Of a stretch of 64,000 nucleotides of DNA, positions 52,095 through 60,394 are shown in pieces. The stretch is from NCBI GenBank assembly GCA_030653545.1, contig JAURZE010000007.1:86283-150282 (forward strand). The letters run 5' to 3'. A program made the translations under genes and the position numbers. Below the pieces are notes generated by a model. That model did not search any database. It saw nothing but the letters and a program-made list of their open reading frames with translations, and was not told where the DNA came from. This stretch comes from Nitrospira sp. (GTDB lineage: Bacteria; Nitrospirota; Nitrospiria; Nitrospirales; Nitrospiraceae). The first letter of the stretch is position 1. Each line of letters begins with the position of its first letter.

Positions 52095-53032
52095 TGCTGT
52101 CGCATCTCACACCATCGGTCCTGACGGCCCTGGGCGGAGTCCTCGGCATTCTCGTAGTCGCCTCGCTCATCGCCGCGCTGCTGAAACGGCGGCATCCGGA
52201 CAAGAATTATACGGAGCTGATCCAGCGTATCCGGTCTTGGTGGATCATGATCGGGATTTTTTCCGGCGCCATTCTCCTCAGCCGAACAGCCTCAATTTTC
52301 TTCTTTGCCTTCGTCAGCTTTCTCGCACTGAAGGAATACCTATCCCTTATCCCGACCAGACGCGCGGATCGCCGCGTGCTGTTCTGGGCCTATGCCGCGA
52401 TTCCTTTCCAGTACTACTGGGTCAACGAGCACTGGTACGGCATGTTCATCATCTTCATCCCTGTGTATCTCTTTCTCCTGCTGCCCATGAGGATGGTCAT
52501 CATCGGGGACACCAAGGACTTTCTCCGGGCGGCCGGCACGCTGCACTGGGGCCTCATGACGATGGTCTTCAGCCTCAGCCATGCGGCCTTCTTTCTGGTC
52601 TTGGACGGGGCAAGAAATCCGGCCGGCGGCGGCGCGGGGCTGGTCCTGTATCTTATCTTCTTGACGCAGTTCAACGACGTCGCCCAATACGTCTGGGGAA
52701 AGCTCACCGGACGCCATAAGATTATCCCGAAGGTCAGCCCCAACAAGACCTGGGAAGGGTTTCTCGGCGGAATGGGAACGACCATTGCCTTGGCGATGCT
52801 CCTGGCACCTCACCTCACCCCCCTGACGCTCGTCGAATCACTGGGTGCGGGGCTCCTGATCGCATTAGGCGGTTTCATCGGCGACGTGACCATCTCGGCG
52901 TTGAAACGCGACATCGGCGTCAAAGACAGCGGCAGCCTGTTGCCCGGCCACGGCGGTATCCTCGACCGGATCGACAGTTTGACCTACACCGCCCCGCTGC
53001 TGTTCCATTTTGTCTACTATCTCCACTATTGA
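52091..53032 (+). CDS. Phosphatidate cytidylyltransferase, YnbB-like (CdsA family)
   Basis: 313 aa from ATG 52091, about eight TM segments. The CdsA signature is present near the C-terminus: SALKRDIGVKDSGSLLPGHG followed by GILDRIDSL. QFNDVAQYVWGKL and VSPNKTWEGFLGG are also family features. It would make CDP-diacylglycerol from phosphatidic acid and CTP. Coupling to a YnbA-like transferase (ATGA) suggests a dedicated substrate for that enzyme, separate from the housekeeping cdsA expected elsewhere. Confidence 0.93.
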   Translation: MMLSHLTPSVLTALGGVLGILVVASLIAALLKRRHPDKNYTELIQRIRSWWIMIGIFSGAILLSRTASIFFFAFVSFLALKEYLSLIPTRRADRRVLFWAYAAIPFQYYWVNEHWYGMFIIFIPVYLFLLLPMRMVIIGDTKDFLRAAGTLHWGLMTMVFSLSHAAFFLVLDGARNPAGGGAGLVLYLIFLTQFNDVAQYVWGKLTGRHKIIPKVSPNKTWEGFLGGMGTTIALAMLLAPHLTPLTLVESLGAGLLIALGGFIGDVTISALKRDIGVKDSGSLLPGHGGILDRIDSLTYTAPLLFHFVYYLHY

Positions 53033-53040
53033 GGGGCCCC

Positions 53041-53673
53041 GTGTTCCAGCAGCTGTTTTTCCTCTTAATCGTTCGGCCTCTCGTCCTGGTGGTGCTGGGG
53101 CTCAATGTCCGTCATCGCGAACGGATCCCCGCCAAGGGGCCCGCTATCATCGTCTCGAACCACAACAGCCACTTGGACACCTTAGTCTTGATGACACTCC
53201 TTCCATGGCCGCTCTTGCCGCGCCTTCGGCCTGTGGCGGCTAAGGACTATTTTCTTCGCAATCGTCTGCTGGCATGGTTTGCCTTGAACGTCATGCACAT
53301 CATTCCGCTTGAGCGCGAGGTCATCGACCGACGCCAGGACCCGTTAGCCGCATGCTCTGAGGCCTTGCAGAACGGAGAGATTCTGATCCTTTTCCCAGAA
53401 GGGTCGCGGGGAGATCCGGAGCAGATGGGCACCTTGAAAACAGGCATCGCCCATCTGGCCAAGCGCAACCCTGAGATTCCCATTACACCCATCTTTCTCC
53501 ACGGCCTCGGGAAAGCCCTGCCCAAAGGGGAGGCCATCCTGGTCCCGTTTTTCTGCGATGTGTTCATTGGGGAGCCCATTCGTTGGAGCGGCGATCGAAC
53601 AAGTTTCATGATAACGCTCGAACAAGAGATCAAAGCCCTAGCGGATGAAGGATACAGACCTGCCTGGGAATAA
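53041..53673 (+). CDS. plsC: 1-acyl-glycerol-3-phosphate acyltransferase family protein
   Basis: 210 aa from GTG 53041, preceded by GAGGGG; TTG 53029 is an alternative. The PlsC motifs are NHNSHLDT (block I, HxxxxD), FPEGSRGDPEQMG (block III) and PITPIFLHGLG (block IV). One N-terminal hydrophobic segment anchors it. It would supply phosphatidic acid for the CdsA-like enzyme directly upstream. Cotranscribed. Confidence 0.92.
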   Translation: MFQQLFFLLIVRPLVLVVLGLNVRHRERIPAKGPAIIVSNHNSHLDTLVLMTLLPWPLLPRLRPVAAKDYFLRNRLLAWFALNVMHIIPLEREVIDRRQDPLAACSEALQNGEILILFPEGSRGDPEQMGTLKTGIAHLAKRNPEIPITPIFLHGLGKALPKGEAILVPFFCDVFIGEPIRWSGDRTSFMITLEQEIKALADEGYRPAWE

Positions 53674-53707
53674 GTGGCGACTTCGGATAGGATAAGAGGC
53701 ATTCAAG

Positions 53708-54700
53708 GTGACTACTGGACCCACTAAATCATTGGTCGATTGTCATGTGCACCTGGCCGCGCTGCCCGACGGCGACAACGGCTGCTATATCTCGCCGAAG
53801 ATGCTCAAGAGCCCGCTCTTTCGCTTCCTGTTTTGGAAACACGGCCTCTCCGTCGATCGCCCGCGTGAAGCCAATGAGAAGTACCTGGAAGATCTACTCG
53901 TTGAATTACGTGCCTCTAAGCATGTGCAAAAAGCCGTGATGCTTGGGATGGACGGGGTTTACGATCACAACGGTCGACTCAACGAGGCCCATACCGACTT
54001 CCTCATCAGCAACGACTACGTCTTGAAAACCGCCCGGGCCCATCCCAATGAATTGCTCGCAGGCGTGTCGATTAATCCCCAACGGCGGGACGCGATCGAC
54101 GAAGTTCACCGCTGCGCCGATGCCGGCGCGGTCCTGGTGAAAGTCCTCCCGAACGCCAAGCAGTTCGATCCGGCCAATCCCAACTACAAACCCTTCTATC
54201 GCGCATTGGCCGAACGCAAGCTGCCCTTCCTGAGCCACGTCGGCTACGAGTTCAGCCTCATCGGGAAGGATCAATCGGTCGGCGATCCTGAGCGACTGCG
54301 TGTTCCTCTCGAAGAAGGGGCCACCGTGATTGCCGCCCATGCCTGCAGCTATGGATTGATCCTCTATGAAAAGTTTCTGCCGACCTTGCGCGACCTCGTG
54401 AACCGTTACCCCAATTTCTATTCGGACATCTCTGCTCTCACGCTGCCGAACCGATTCAGGATGCTCTTGCACCTGCGCAACTACCCGGAGGTACACGAGC
54501 GCCTGCTCTTCGGGACCGACTACCCGCTCTCGGTCTTCCACATCGCTGCCTGGGGACGCGTCGCCTTCGGCACGTTGCGCAAGATGATACAAACCAAGAA
54601 CCGTTTCGACCGGCAGGTTGAAGTGTGCAATGGACTGAAACTGGGCTTCCGCTCCCTCGGCGACATTCTTCCCCATTCAACGATTCAATCGATCCGGTAG
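53708..54700 (+). CDS. Amidohydrolase_2-type TIM-barrel hydrolase
   Basis: 330 aa from GTG 53708. Starts LVDCHVHLAALPDGDN with the HxH metal ligands; later RKLPFLSHVGYEFS, TVIAAHACSYGL and LLFGTDYPLSVF supply further His and the catalytic Asp. This is the amidohydrolase/uronate-isomerase-like fold (PF04909). Its place after the lipid-synthesis genes suggests a linked step, such as head-group removal or modification, but the substrate cannot be read from sequence. Confidence 0.88.
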   Translation: MTTGPTKSLVDCHVHLAALPDGDNGCYISPKMLKSPLFRFLFWKHGLSVDRPREANEKYLEDLLVELRASKHVQKAVMLGMDGVYDHNGRLNEAHTDFLISNDYVLKTARAHPNELLAGVSINPQRRDAIDEVHRCADAGAVLVKVLPNAKQFDPANPNYKPFYRALAERKLPFLSHVGYEFSLIGKDQSVGDPERLRVPLEEGATVIAAHACSYGLILYEKFLPTLRDLVNRYPNFYSDISALTLPNRFRMLLHLRNYPEVHERLLFGTDYPLSVFHIAAWGRVAFGTLRKMIQTKNRFDRQVEVCNGLKLGFRSLGDILPHSTIQSIR

Positions 54701-54712
54701 TCAGGTGCACCG

Positions 54713-55210
54713 ATGGACCGCAATCAGATACTCGCCTCGCTTCGCGAAAGGATTCTCGCCTTCGCGACATCACGAGTATCGAGAGACCATGCCGAAGATC
54801 TGACCCAGGAGACGCTGGTCGTCCTTCATGAGAAGTACCCCGCGGTCACCGACTTGACCGAACTGGTCCCCTTGGCATTTCAGATCTTGCGGTTCAAGAT
54901 GCTCGACGCCCACCGCAAATCCTTCCGGCGAGGCGAGTACAATCAGGAGTCGGTCGAGGAATTGCCGCTGGCCGATCCCGGCGATGATCCGGCCACTCAG
55001 CTCGACCAACAGCAGCGCGTGAACCGTTTACTCGCCGCGATCATGCAACTCGGCGAGCGCTGCCGGGAACTCTTCAAGTGGAAACTGGAGGGGAAAACCT
55101 TTCCCGAGATTCAGAAGATCATGGGGCAACAGTCAATCAATACGATCTATACCTGGGACCTTCGATGCAGAAAGCAGCTGTTGGCGGCGATGGACGGCAG
55201 CTGGGAATAA
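54713..55210 (+). CDS. ECF-type RNA polymerase sigma factor
   Basis: 165 aa. The sigma-2 region includes RDHAEDLTQETLVVLHEKYP and FQILRFKMLDAHRKS. The sigma-4 region is LGERCRELFKWKLEGKTFPE, with YTWDLRCRKQLLAA near the end. Linker between 95 and 105 is acidic. The cognate anti-sigma-like gene starts 3 bp after its stop. Promoter targets unknown; it may control the lipid cluster upstream or NnrS downstream. Confidence 0.9.
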   Translation: MDRNQILASLRERILAFATSRVSRDHAEDLTQETLVVLHEKYPAVTDLTELVPLAFQILRFKMLDAHRKSFRRGEYNQESVEELPLADPGDDPATQLDQQQRVNRLLAAIMQLGERCRELFKWKLEGKTFPEIQKIMGQQSINTIYTWDLRCRKQLLAAMDGSWE

Positions 55211-55213
55211 ACC

Positions 55214-56641
55214 ATGGCTGAACACGAGCTTGAAAAACTCCTCGGCGGTTTCGCGGCGGATACGCTGACGCCGGAGGAACGCCGACAGCTCTTCACCGCC
55301 GCCATGCAAGACCAGCAACTCTTCAATGCCTTGGCCGACGAGCAGGCACTGAAAGAACTGTTGACTGACCCGGCTGTGCGACGCCGTTTGCTCCAATCCT
55401 TGAATAATACAACTCCGGCGCCTGCAGGCGGGTCGGCCTCATGGCTGGATTGGTTCCGACGACCCGCCAATCTCGCACTGGCGGGAGGACTGGCCACGGC
55501 CGTCTTCGCAGTCGTCCTGGGCACCAAGCTCTATCAGGACAGTCTAAAACAAGCCGTCCAAACGGTTGAGACTGAAGCAACACCATCTGCCGCGCCATCC
55601 GTTCCTCCGCCCGCACTGTCCCAGCCGTCAGCGGCCAAACCGGCTGAATCAAAGGCACAGGCCCAGGAGAATCAGGGCCTCTCAGCAATCGCGGCGAAGA
55701 AGGACTCACTGGCTGATACGAGTGTCACCCGCGAACGATCAGCCACCGCACCACCGCAGGCAAGCGTTCCGGCTGATATCCTTCGCGACAATGCGCCGAA
55801 GAAGACACAACAAGAAGAAGATCGAAAGCAAACAGCCGCACCGGCCATCTCGATGGGGAAGCCCCCAGACGATGTCGCGGCAATAGTCCAGCGTCCACTC
55901 TCCGCCGGCTCACCACCGACAGCGGCCATGCCTGAGGCCAAGACAGCACGGACGCCGGCCGGAGCATCCTTGTCAGAAACCAGCCCCGCGATCGCCGGCG
56001 CACGAGCCTTGTTTTATGGCACCGGCGCCGATACTGGGAGAATTGCCCAAGCCCAGGAACGCGCCATGAAGCCCCTGGCCGAAGCCGAGCCGCAGACGAG
56101 TCCGTTGAAGCGCAAACTCGAAGGGCTCTCCCAGCTCGGCAAAGCTGCTGCCCCTCCAATACCCGACAAGCCCCTTGGGCTCCGCTACAGCTTTGTGATC
56201 CGGACTCCCGACGGACATGACCAGGAAGTCAATGCAGCCGCGGCTTCGATGAGTTCAACACCCGTGCACATAACCCTCGAACCCAATCAAGACGGCTACA
56301 TTCAGGTATGGCGAAATGTGGGATCGGCCAACACCCAACTGCTGCTGCCACAGAAAGACAGCGGTCATATTTCGGAAAAGATTCACGCCGGGCAACGGCA
56401 GCGCCTGCCATTGCCGGCTGACAGCGGCACCGTGATCGTCCGTCTGTCTCGCGTCCCGTTCGGGCCCATCTCAAGACAAGAGGCCGCGCTCCTCAACCGG
56501 GTTGCACCAAACCAACTCCAGGAATCAGTCACCGCCTCAAGTCCAACGGGTCCGCAGGAACAGTCCACTTACATCGTCAGCCAGGATCCCTCCCCCACCG
56601 CGCAAATCGCTGTCGACATTCTGCTGACCCGCCAGCAATAA
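55214..56641 (+). CDS. Anti-sigma-like membrane protein with DUF4384-like C-terminus
   Basis: 475 aa. The cytoplasmic N-terminus (about 1-60, LEKLLGGFAADTLTPEERRQ) is helical like anti-sigma domains but lacks the HxxxCxxC zinc motif. A TM helix lies at about 90-107. Residues about 120-310 are Ala/Pro/Ser-rich and probably extended. The periplasmic C-terminal domain (about 325-430) starts LRYSFVIRTPDGHDQEV and has ITLEPNQDGYIQVWR, which resembles DUF4384-type domains. Directly after the ECF sigma gene, so a sigma/anti-sigma pair is likely. Confidence 0.8.
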   Translation: MAEHELEKLLGGFAADTLTPEERRQLFTAAMQDQQLFNALADEQALKELLTDPAVRRRLLQSLNNTTPAPAGGSASWLDWFRRPANLALAGGLATAVFAVVLGTKLYQDSLKQAVQTVETEATPSAAPSVPPPALSQPSAAKPAESKAQAQENQGLSAIAAKKDSLADTSVTRERSATAPPQASVPADILRDNAPKKTQQEEDRKQTAAPAISMGKPPDDVAAIVQRPLSAGSPPTAAMPEAKTARTPAGASLSETSPAIAGARALFYGTGADTGRIAQAQERAMKPLAEAEPQTSPLKRKLEGLSQLGKAAAPPIPDKPLGLRYSFVIRTPDGHDQEVNAAAASMSSTPVHITLEPNQDGYIQVWRNVGSANTQLLLPQKDSGHISEKIHAGQRQRLPLPADSGTVIVRLSRVPFGPISRQEAALLNRVAPNQLQESVTASSPTGPQEQSTYIVSQDPSPTAQIAVDILLTRQQ

Positions 56642-56681
56642 TCCTTACTCACGACGCACGCGAAGGGCGCATACTTTTCCT

Positions 56682-57857
56682 ATGCCGACAGAACAACCCA
56701 GCTACCAGGGCCCTGCATTCTTGTCCTACGGATTCCGCCCGTTCTTTCTGAGCGCGGCCCTGTTCGCCGGCATAGCCATTCCTGTCTGGGCGCTGATTCT
56801 GTCTGGATGGACGGATTCACCCTTCCGCTATGCGCCGCGCGATTGGCACGTACACGAGATGCTCTTCGGCTTTCTGCCCGCCGTGATCACCGGTTTCCTC
56901 CTGACCGCGATGCCGAACTGGACCGACCGGCCTCCGCTCAGAGGCACGCCGCTGCTGGCCTTAGTGACTCTCTGGATGGCCGGACGTCTGACGATCGCCA
57001 TGCCATGGCCGACGCCGCTGGTTTCGGCTCTCATTGATGCGGGCTATCTGGCTGTGCTGGCCGCCATTGTCTGGCGGGAAATCATAGCGGGGAAAGCGTG
57101 GGATCGCGCACCGATCGGCATCGTCATCAGTCTCTATGCAGCCGCCAATATCCTGTTTCATGTGCTGGCGCTGAGGGGGTCAGAGACGGATCTTCCGGAG
57201 CGGATGGCCGTCGCGCTCATGATGCTGTTACTGGCGCTCATCGGGGGGCGTGTGACGCCCAGCTTCACCAGCGATTACCTGGCCGAACGAGGCCTTCCAG
57301 ACCAGCTTCCATCCTTTTCCCGATTCGATGGACTGACGATTCTTCTCACAGTGATCGCGGCCCTGTCCTGGGTGGTTCAGCCGCAAGCCGGAACAACGGG
57401 ATGGTTCTTGAGCATCGCAGGACTGGCCAACAGCGTCCGTCTCGCCCGCTGGCGCGGGTGGCTCACATGGCGCGAGCCGATCGTGCTGATCCTGCATATG
57501 GGGTATGGCTGGCTCGCGTTCTCGCTGCTCATCATCGGCGGATCGATACTCGGATTCGGCCTGAAACCGGCTGATGCGGTGCACGCGCTGACGACCGGCG
57601 CAGTCGGTGCGATGACCCTGGCGGTGATGACCCGCGCCAGCCTAGGTCATACCGGACGACCGAAGCAGGCTGACCGCCTGACTATCGTGATCTACATGCT
57701 GGTCAACCTGGGTGCGCTGCTGCGAGTCTTCGGGCCAATGTCGGGTCTGCCGCCGAATCTCGTACTCGGCGCAGCGGCGGCATTCTGGAGCGGCGCCTAT
57801 CTTCTCTTTGCCGCCTTGTACGGCTCCTACCTCATTCGCCCCAGCCTCGACGAGTAA
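56682..57857 (+). CDS. NnrS-family membrane protein
   Basis: 391 aa, about 12 TM segments. NnrS features are LSYGFRPFFLSAALFAGIAI, RDWHVHEMLFGF, TRASLGHTGRP and several intramembrane His. NnrS contains heme and copper and protects against nitrosative stress in proteobacteria. Its role here is inferred only from family, fitting a nitrogen-cycle organism. It lies 40 bp after the anti-sigma-like gene. Confidence 0.93.
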   Translation: MPTEQPSYQGPAFLSYGFRPFFLSAALFAGIAIPVWALILSGWTDSPFRYAPRDWHVHEMLFGFLPAVITGFLLTAMPNWTDRPPLRGTPLLALVTLWMAGRLTIAMPWPTPLVSALIDAGYLAVLAAIVWREIIAGKAWDRAPIGIVISLYAAANILFHVLALRGSETDLPERMAVALMMLLLALIGGRVTPSFTSDYLAERGLPDQLPSFSRFDGLTILLTVIAALSWVVQPQAGTTGWFLSIAGLANSVRLARWRGWLTWREPIVLILHMGYGWLAFSLLIIGGSILGFGLKPADAVHALTTGAVGAMTLAVMTRASLGHTGRPKQADRLTIVIYMLVNLGALLRVFGPMSGLPPNLVLGAAAAFWSGAYLLFAALYGSYLIRPSLDE

Positions 57858-57935
57858 GGCCGTTCACACCCTTTCTCGTTCGTGGTTCAGATCCCAGGTC
57901 TCACATCTGACGTTTCACGTCTCACGCATCAGGTT
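57858..57935. repeat. TCAC-rich linker between convergent genes
   Basis: CTCACATCTGACGTTTCACG and CTCACGCATC variants repeat within about 57897-57932. They resemble the linker at 11940-12036. Confidence 0.45.
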
Positions 57936-60275
57936 TTACGGCGGTCCGTTGCGCAACTCCGTGCCATGCATCCTGGCGAAGAGATCCCAGTCGAACTGTT
58001 TAGGCGCCACGGCATGGAGCGGGATCGCTTCGATCGCCCCGCGCTCGCGATAGGCCATCATGCATCCCACCACATCCTGCGGACGTTCCACTAATCGATG
58101 GACCGTCTCATAGGCCAAATGCTGGGCGATGGCTTTGTCTTCCGGGGTCGGCGGAGCGCCCCGCAACGTGTGGCCGAGAATGGTAGCCTTGGTCGCGAGC
58201 GTCAACGGATACTGACCGGGCCTTGCGTGGCGCTGGGGCCATCCTCCGATCGCACCGGCCACGTAATCGACCAGGCCATGCACTCCTCCCTCCCTATGAT
58301 GGCGATGGGGGGTTCGTTCGGCCACGACAAACAAGTGGCTCTTGTTGGGCACCCCCAACGTGCGCTTCAGCGTGCCGATGATCACCTCATCGATATAGGC
58401 ATCGGGATCGGGATGTTCGTTGACCAATAGGCCCTCGGCCCTCGCTTGATAGGCACAGGCGAGCGCCAGATGCCCCGATCCTGCGCCCATCACTTCAACG
58501 AAAAACACGCTTCCCATGGCGGCACTGGTTGCCTTGAGCGACTCAATCGACTGATCCGCCAGGGCCATGGCGGAATGGTAGCCGAGCGAGATGGTGCCCT
58601 CGAGGTTGTTGTCGATCGTGCCGGGGATGCCCACCACCTGCACGCCGAACCCTTCGTAGATCGCCCGCGCCCCACGGAAACTCCCGTCTCCTCCCAGAAC
58701 CACCAACGCGGCGTCTTCCAGAAAAGGCGCGAGGTGCCCGACCGCCGCCCGCTGAACCAGTTCGTCCTTGAAGTCCTCGAAGCGGCTGCTGCCGATGGGA
58801 CTGCTCGCATGACTGCTCATGCCGCGCGTATCCTCTTCCGTCACCGGTTCGATCCAATTATTAGCGAGCCCGAGGAATCCGTGCCGGACGAAGTGAACAT
58901 CCAGGCCGAATCGAGCCCCCTGCACATGCAATTCTTTCAATGCGGCGCCGGCGCCGGCGAAGTCTCCCCCCGAGACCAGCGCCACGATCCGTTTGATCTG
59001 CCGAGGTTTCAACGTCACCCGGTCTTTTCGCACCTGTTCGACCGCCATCCAGGAATCCCGCGAGACCCGTTCCCGCTCCGATAGTCCGACCGCCGTGGAA
59101 TAGCCGGACAAGTGCCCTTTCTCAAACGTCAGCAGCACGACATTGTCCTGACTCTCTTTATAGTCGCTGAATTCGGTGAAGGCTTCGTGAAAGGGGCGCG
59201 CGTCCAGATAAATCATGAGGGCCCGCAACGTCGAACTGTGCGTATAGAGGCACGCCACCTGGCCCTGATGCGCCTCCCCCATGTGATGCAACCCATCGAT
59301 GACATCGACGTAGAGATCAAAAAACGAATTCCCACCGGGATAACAATACAGGGGATCTTTGATCAGCCGTTTCGCAGTGGGCACATCGACGCCGAAGGCC
59401 TTGGCAAGTTCCTGAGCCTCCACCGTTTTTTCGACGCCGGTGATCCACCCGAAATCCGACGACTCCAACGCAGGCGCATAGGCCGCCCCGGCCGGAGGAA
59501 GCGGATCACGCACCAGCGCAGCCCCCACACGCTCAAAGAGTTGCCGCGTGTTCGGGCTCCGGCTGATGAAGTGAAGAAACCTGGCGGGATCCAGGTAATT
59601 GGACAAATGGAGAAAATCCAGCTGTTGACCGACCACGCCGACCATCCGGGCCAGTGCGGTCCCCACAGCGTCGGCCCGCGGGATGCCCCGTTCAGGATCC
59701 AGTTGATTCGCCAACCGGCGACCGACCCGGTGCGTTTTACTCTCCACGCGGGAAATGCCATGACGCATGGTAAAGAGCACGGTGCGACCGGACAATTCGC
59801 GAGGCAGGAGCCAGAATCGTTCATCGCCCAAGTCGAGCACGATACGCCCGTCCGCCAGCTGTGGCGTAAGCTGCGCACGCGGGACGATCGCCACCGGACG
59901 CCGCTGAGTCGGTTTCAATACGGATCCGATCGGCGCCCGCATCAAGGGTTGGAGCGCGCCCTCCGCAAGCACACGGTTCCAGGCGGCAAAAAACACCAGC
60001 GGGTCACCGGCACAGGCGTCATCAATCAGGGCTTGCCTGGCCGATCGATAGGCTTCGGCATCGGGAAATCCAGCGTGAGCGCGGTCGACAAACGCCGTGA
60101 TCTGCGCCATCGCCTGGCGCGCTTGCGCGGCACGGTCGTTCGCAGGGTCATTCGATGGAGCTGGAGCGGCCGGCGCCGATACGCCGTCGATGGCCGGCCG
60201 GCGCGCGAACTGCTCTCCGTAGGCCAGCAGGCCTTCAATCGTCACGAAATCGAGCGAATCTGTGGTACTCTGCAT
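57936..60275 (-). CDS. Fusion of FBPase-2-like phosphatase and 6-phosphofructokinase
   Basis: 779 aa. The N-terminal 125 residues are unassigned. Residues about 165-410 form a histidine-phosphatase domain: RHG with His172, then DPLYCYPGGNSFFDLYVDVI and CLYTHSSTLRALMIYLD with His346, an order and spacing like fructose-2,6-bisphosphatase. Residues about 430-770 are phosphofructokinase: VSGGDFAGAG, LGGDGSFRGA (Gly, ATP-type rather than PPi-type), GIPGTIDNNLEG with catalytic Asp555, and VEVMGAGSGHLALA, where the usual MGR Arg is Ala. This pairs kinase and putative phosphatase in one chain. Divergent from pyk. Confidence 0.88.
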   Translation of the reverse strand: MQSTTDSLDFVTIEGLLAYGEQFARRPAIDGVSAPAAPAPSNDPANDRAAQARQAMAQITAFVDRAHAGFPDAEAYRSARQALIDDACAGDPLVFFAAWNRVLAEGALQPLMRAPIGSVLKPTQRRPVAIVPRAQLTPQLADGRIVLDLGDERFWLLPRELSGRTVLFTMRHGISRVESKTHRVGRRLANQLDPERGIPRADAVGTALARMVGVVGQQLDFLHLSNYLDPARFLHFISRSPNTRQLFERVGAALVRDPLPPAGAAYAPALESSDFGWITGVEKTVEAQELAKAFGVDVPTAKRLIKDPLYCYPGGNSFFDLYVDVIDGLHHMGEAHQGQVACLYTHSSTLRALMIYLDARPFHEAFTEFSDYKESQDNVVLLTFEKGHLSGYSTAVGLSERERVSRDSWMAVEQVRKDRVTLKPRQIKRIVALVSGGDFAGAGAALKELHVQGARFGLDVHFVRHGFLGLANNWIEPVTEEDTRGMSSHASSPIGSSRFEDFKDELVQRAAVGHLAPFLEDAALVVLGGDGSFRGARAIYEGFGVQVVGIPGTIDNNLEGTISLGYHSAMALADQSIESLKATSAAMGSVFFVEVMGAGSGHLALACAYQARAEGLLVNEHPDPDAYIDEVIIGTLKRTLGVPNKSHLFVVAERTPHRHHREGGVHGLVDYVAGAIGGWPQRHARPGQYPLTLATKATILGHTLRGAPPTPEDKAIAQHLAYETVHRLVERPQDVVGCMMAYRERGAIEAIPLHAVAPKQFDWDLFARMHGTELRNGPP

Positions 60276-60394
60276 GCCCCTCCTTCACCTCCGGGTAGTT
60301 GGCCCGACCACCAGTGGGTGGCACACAGCACCGGGCGTGAACGAGCGCATCATTGGGTGTCCGCCGATTCTTGTCAAGGGCCGAGGAGCGTCCT

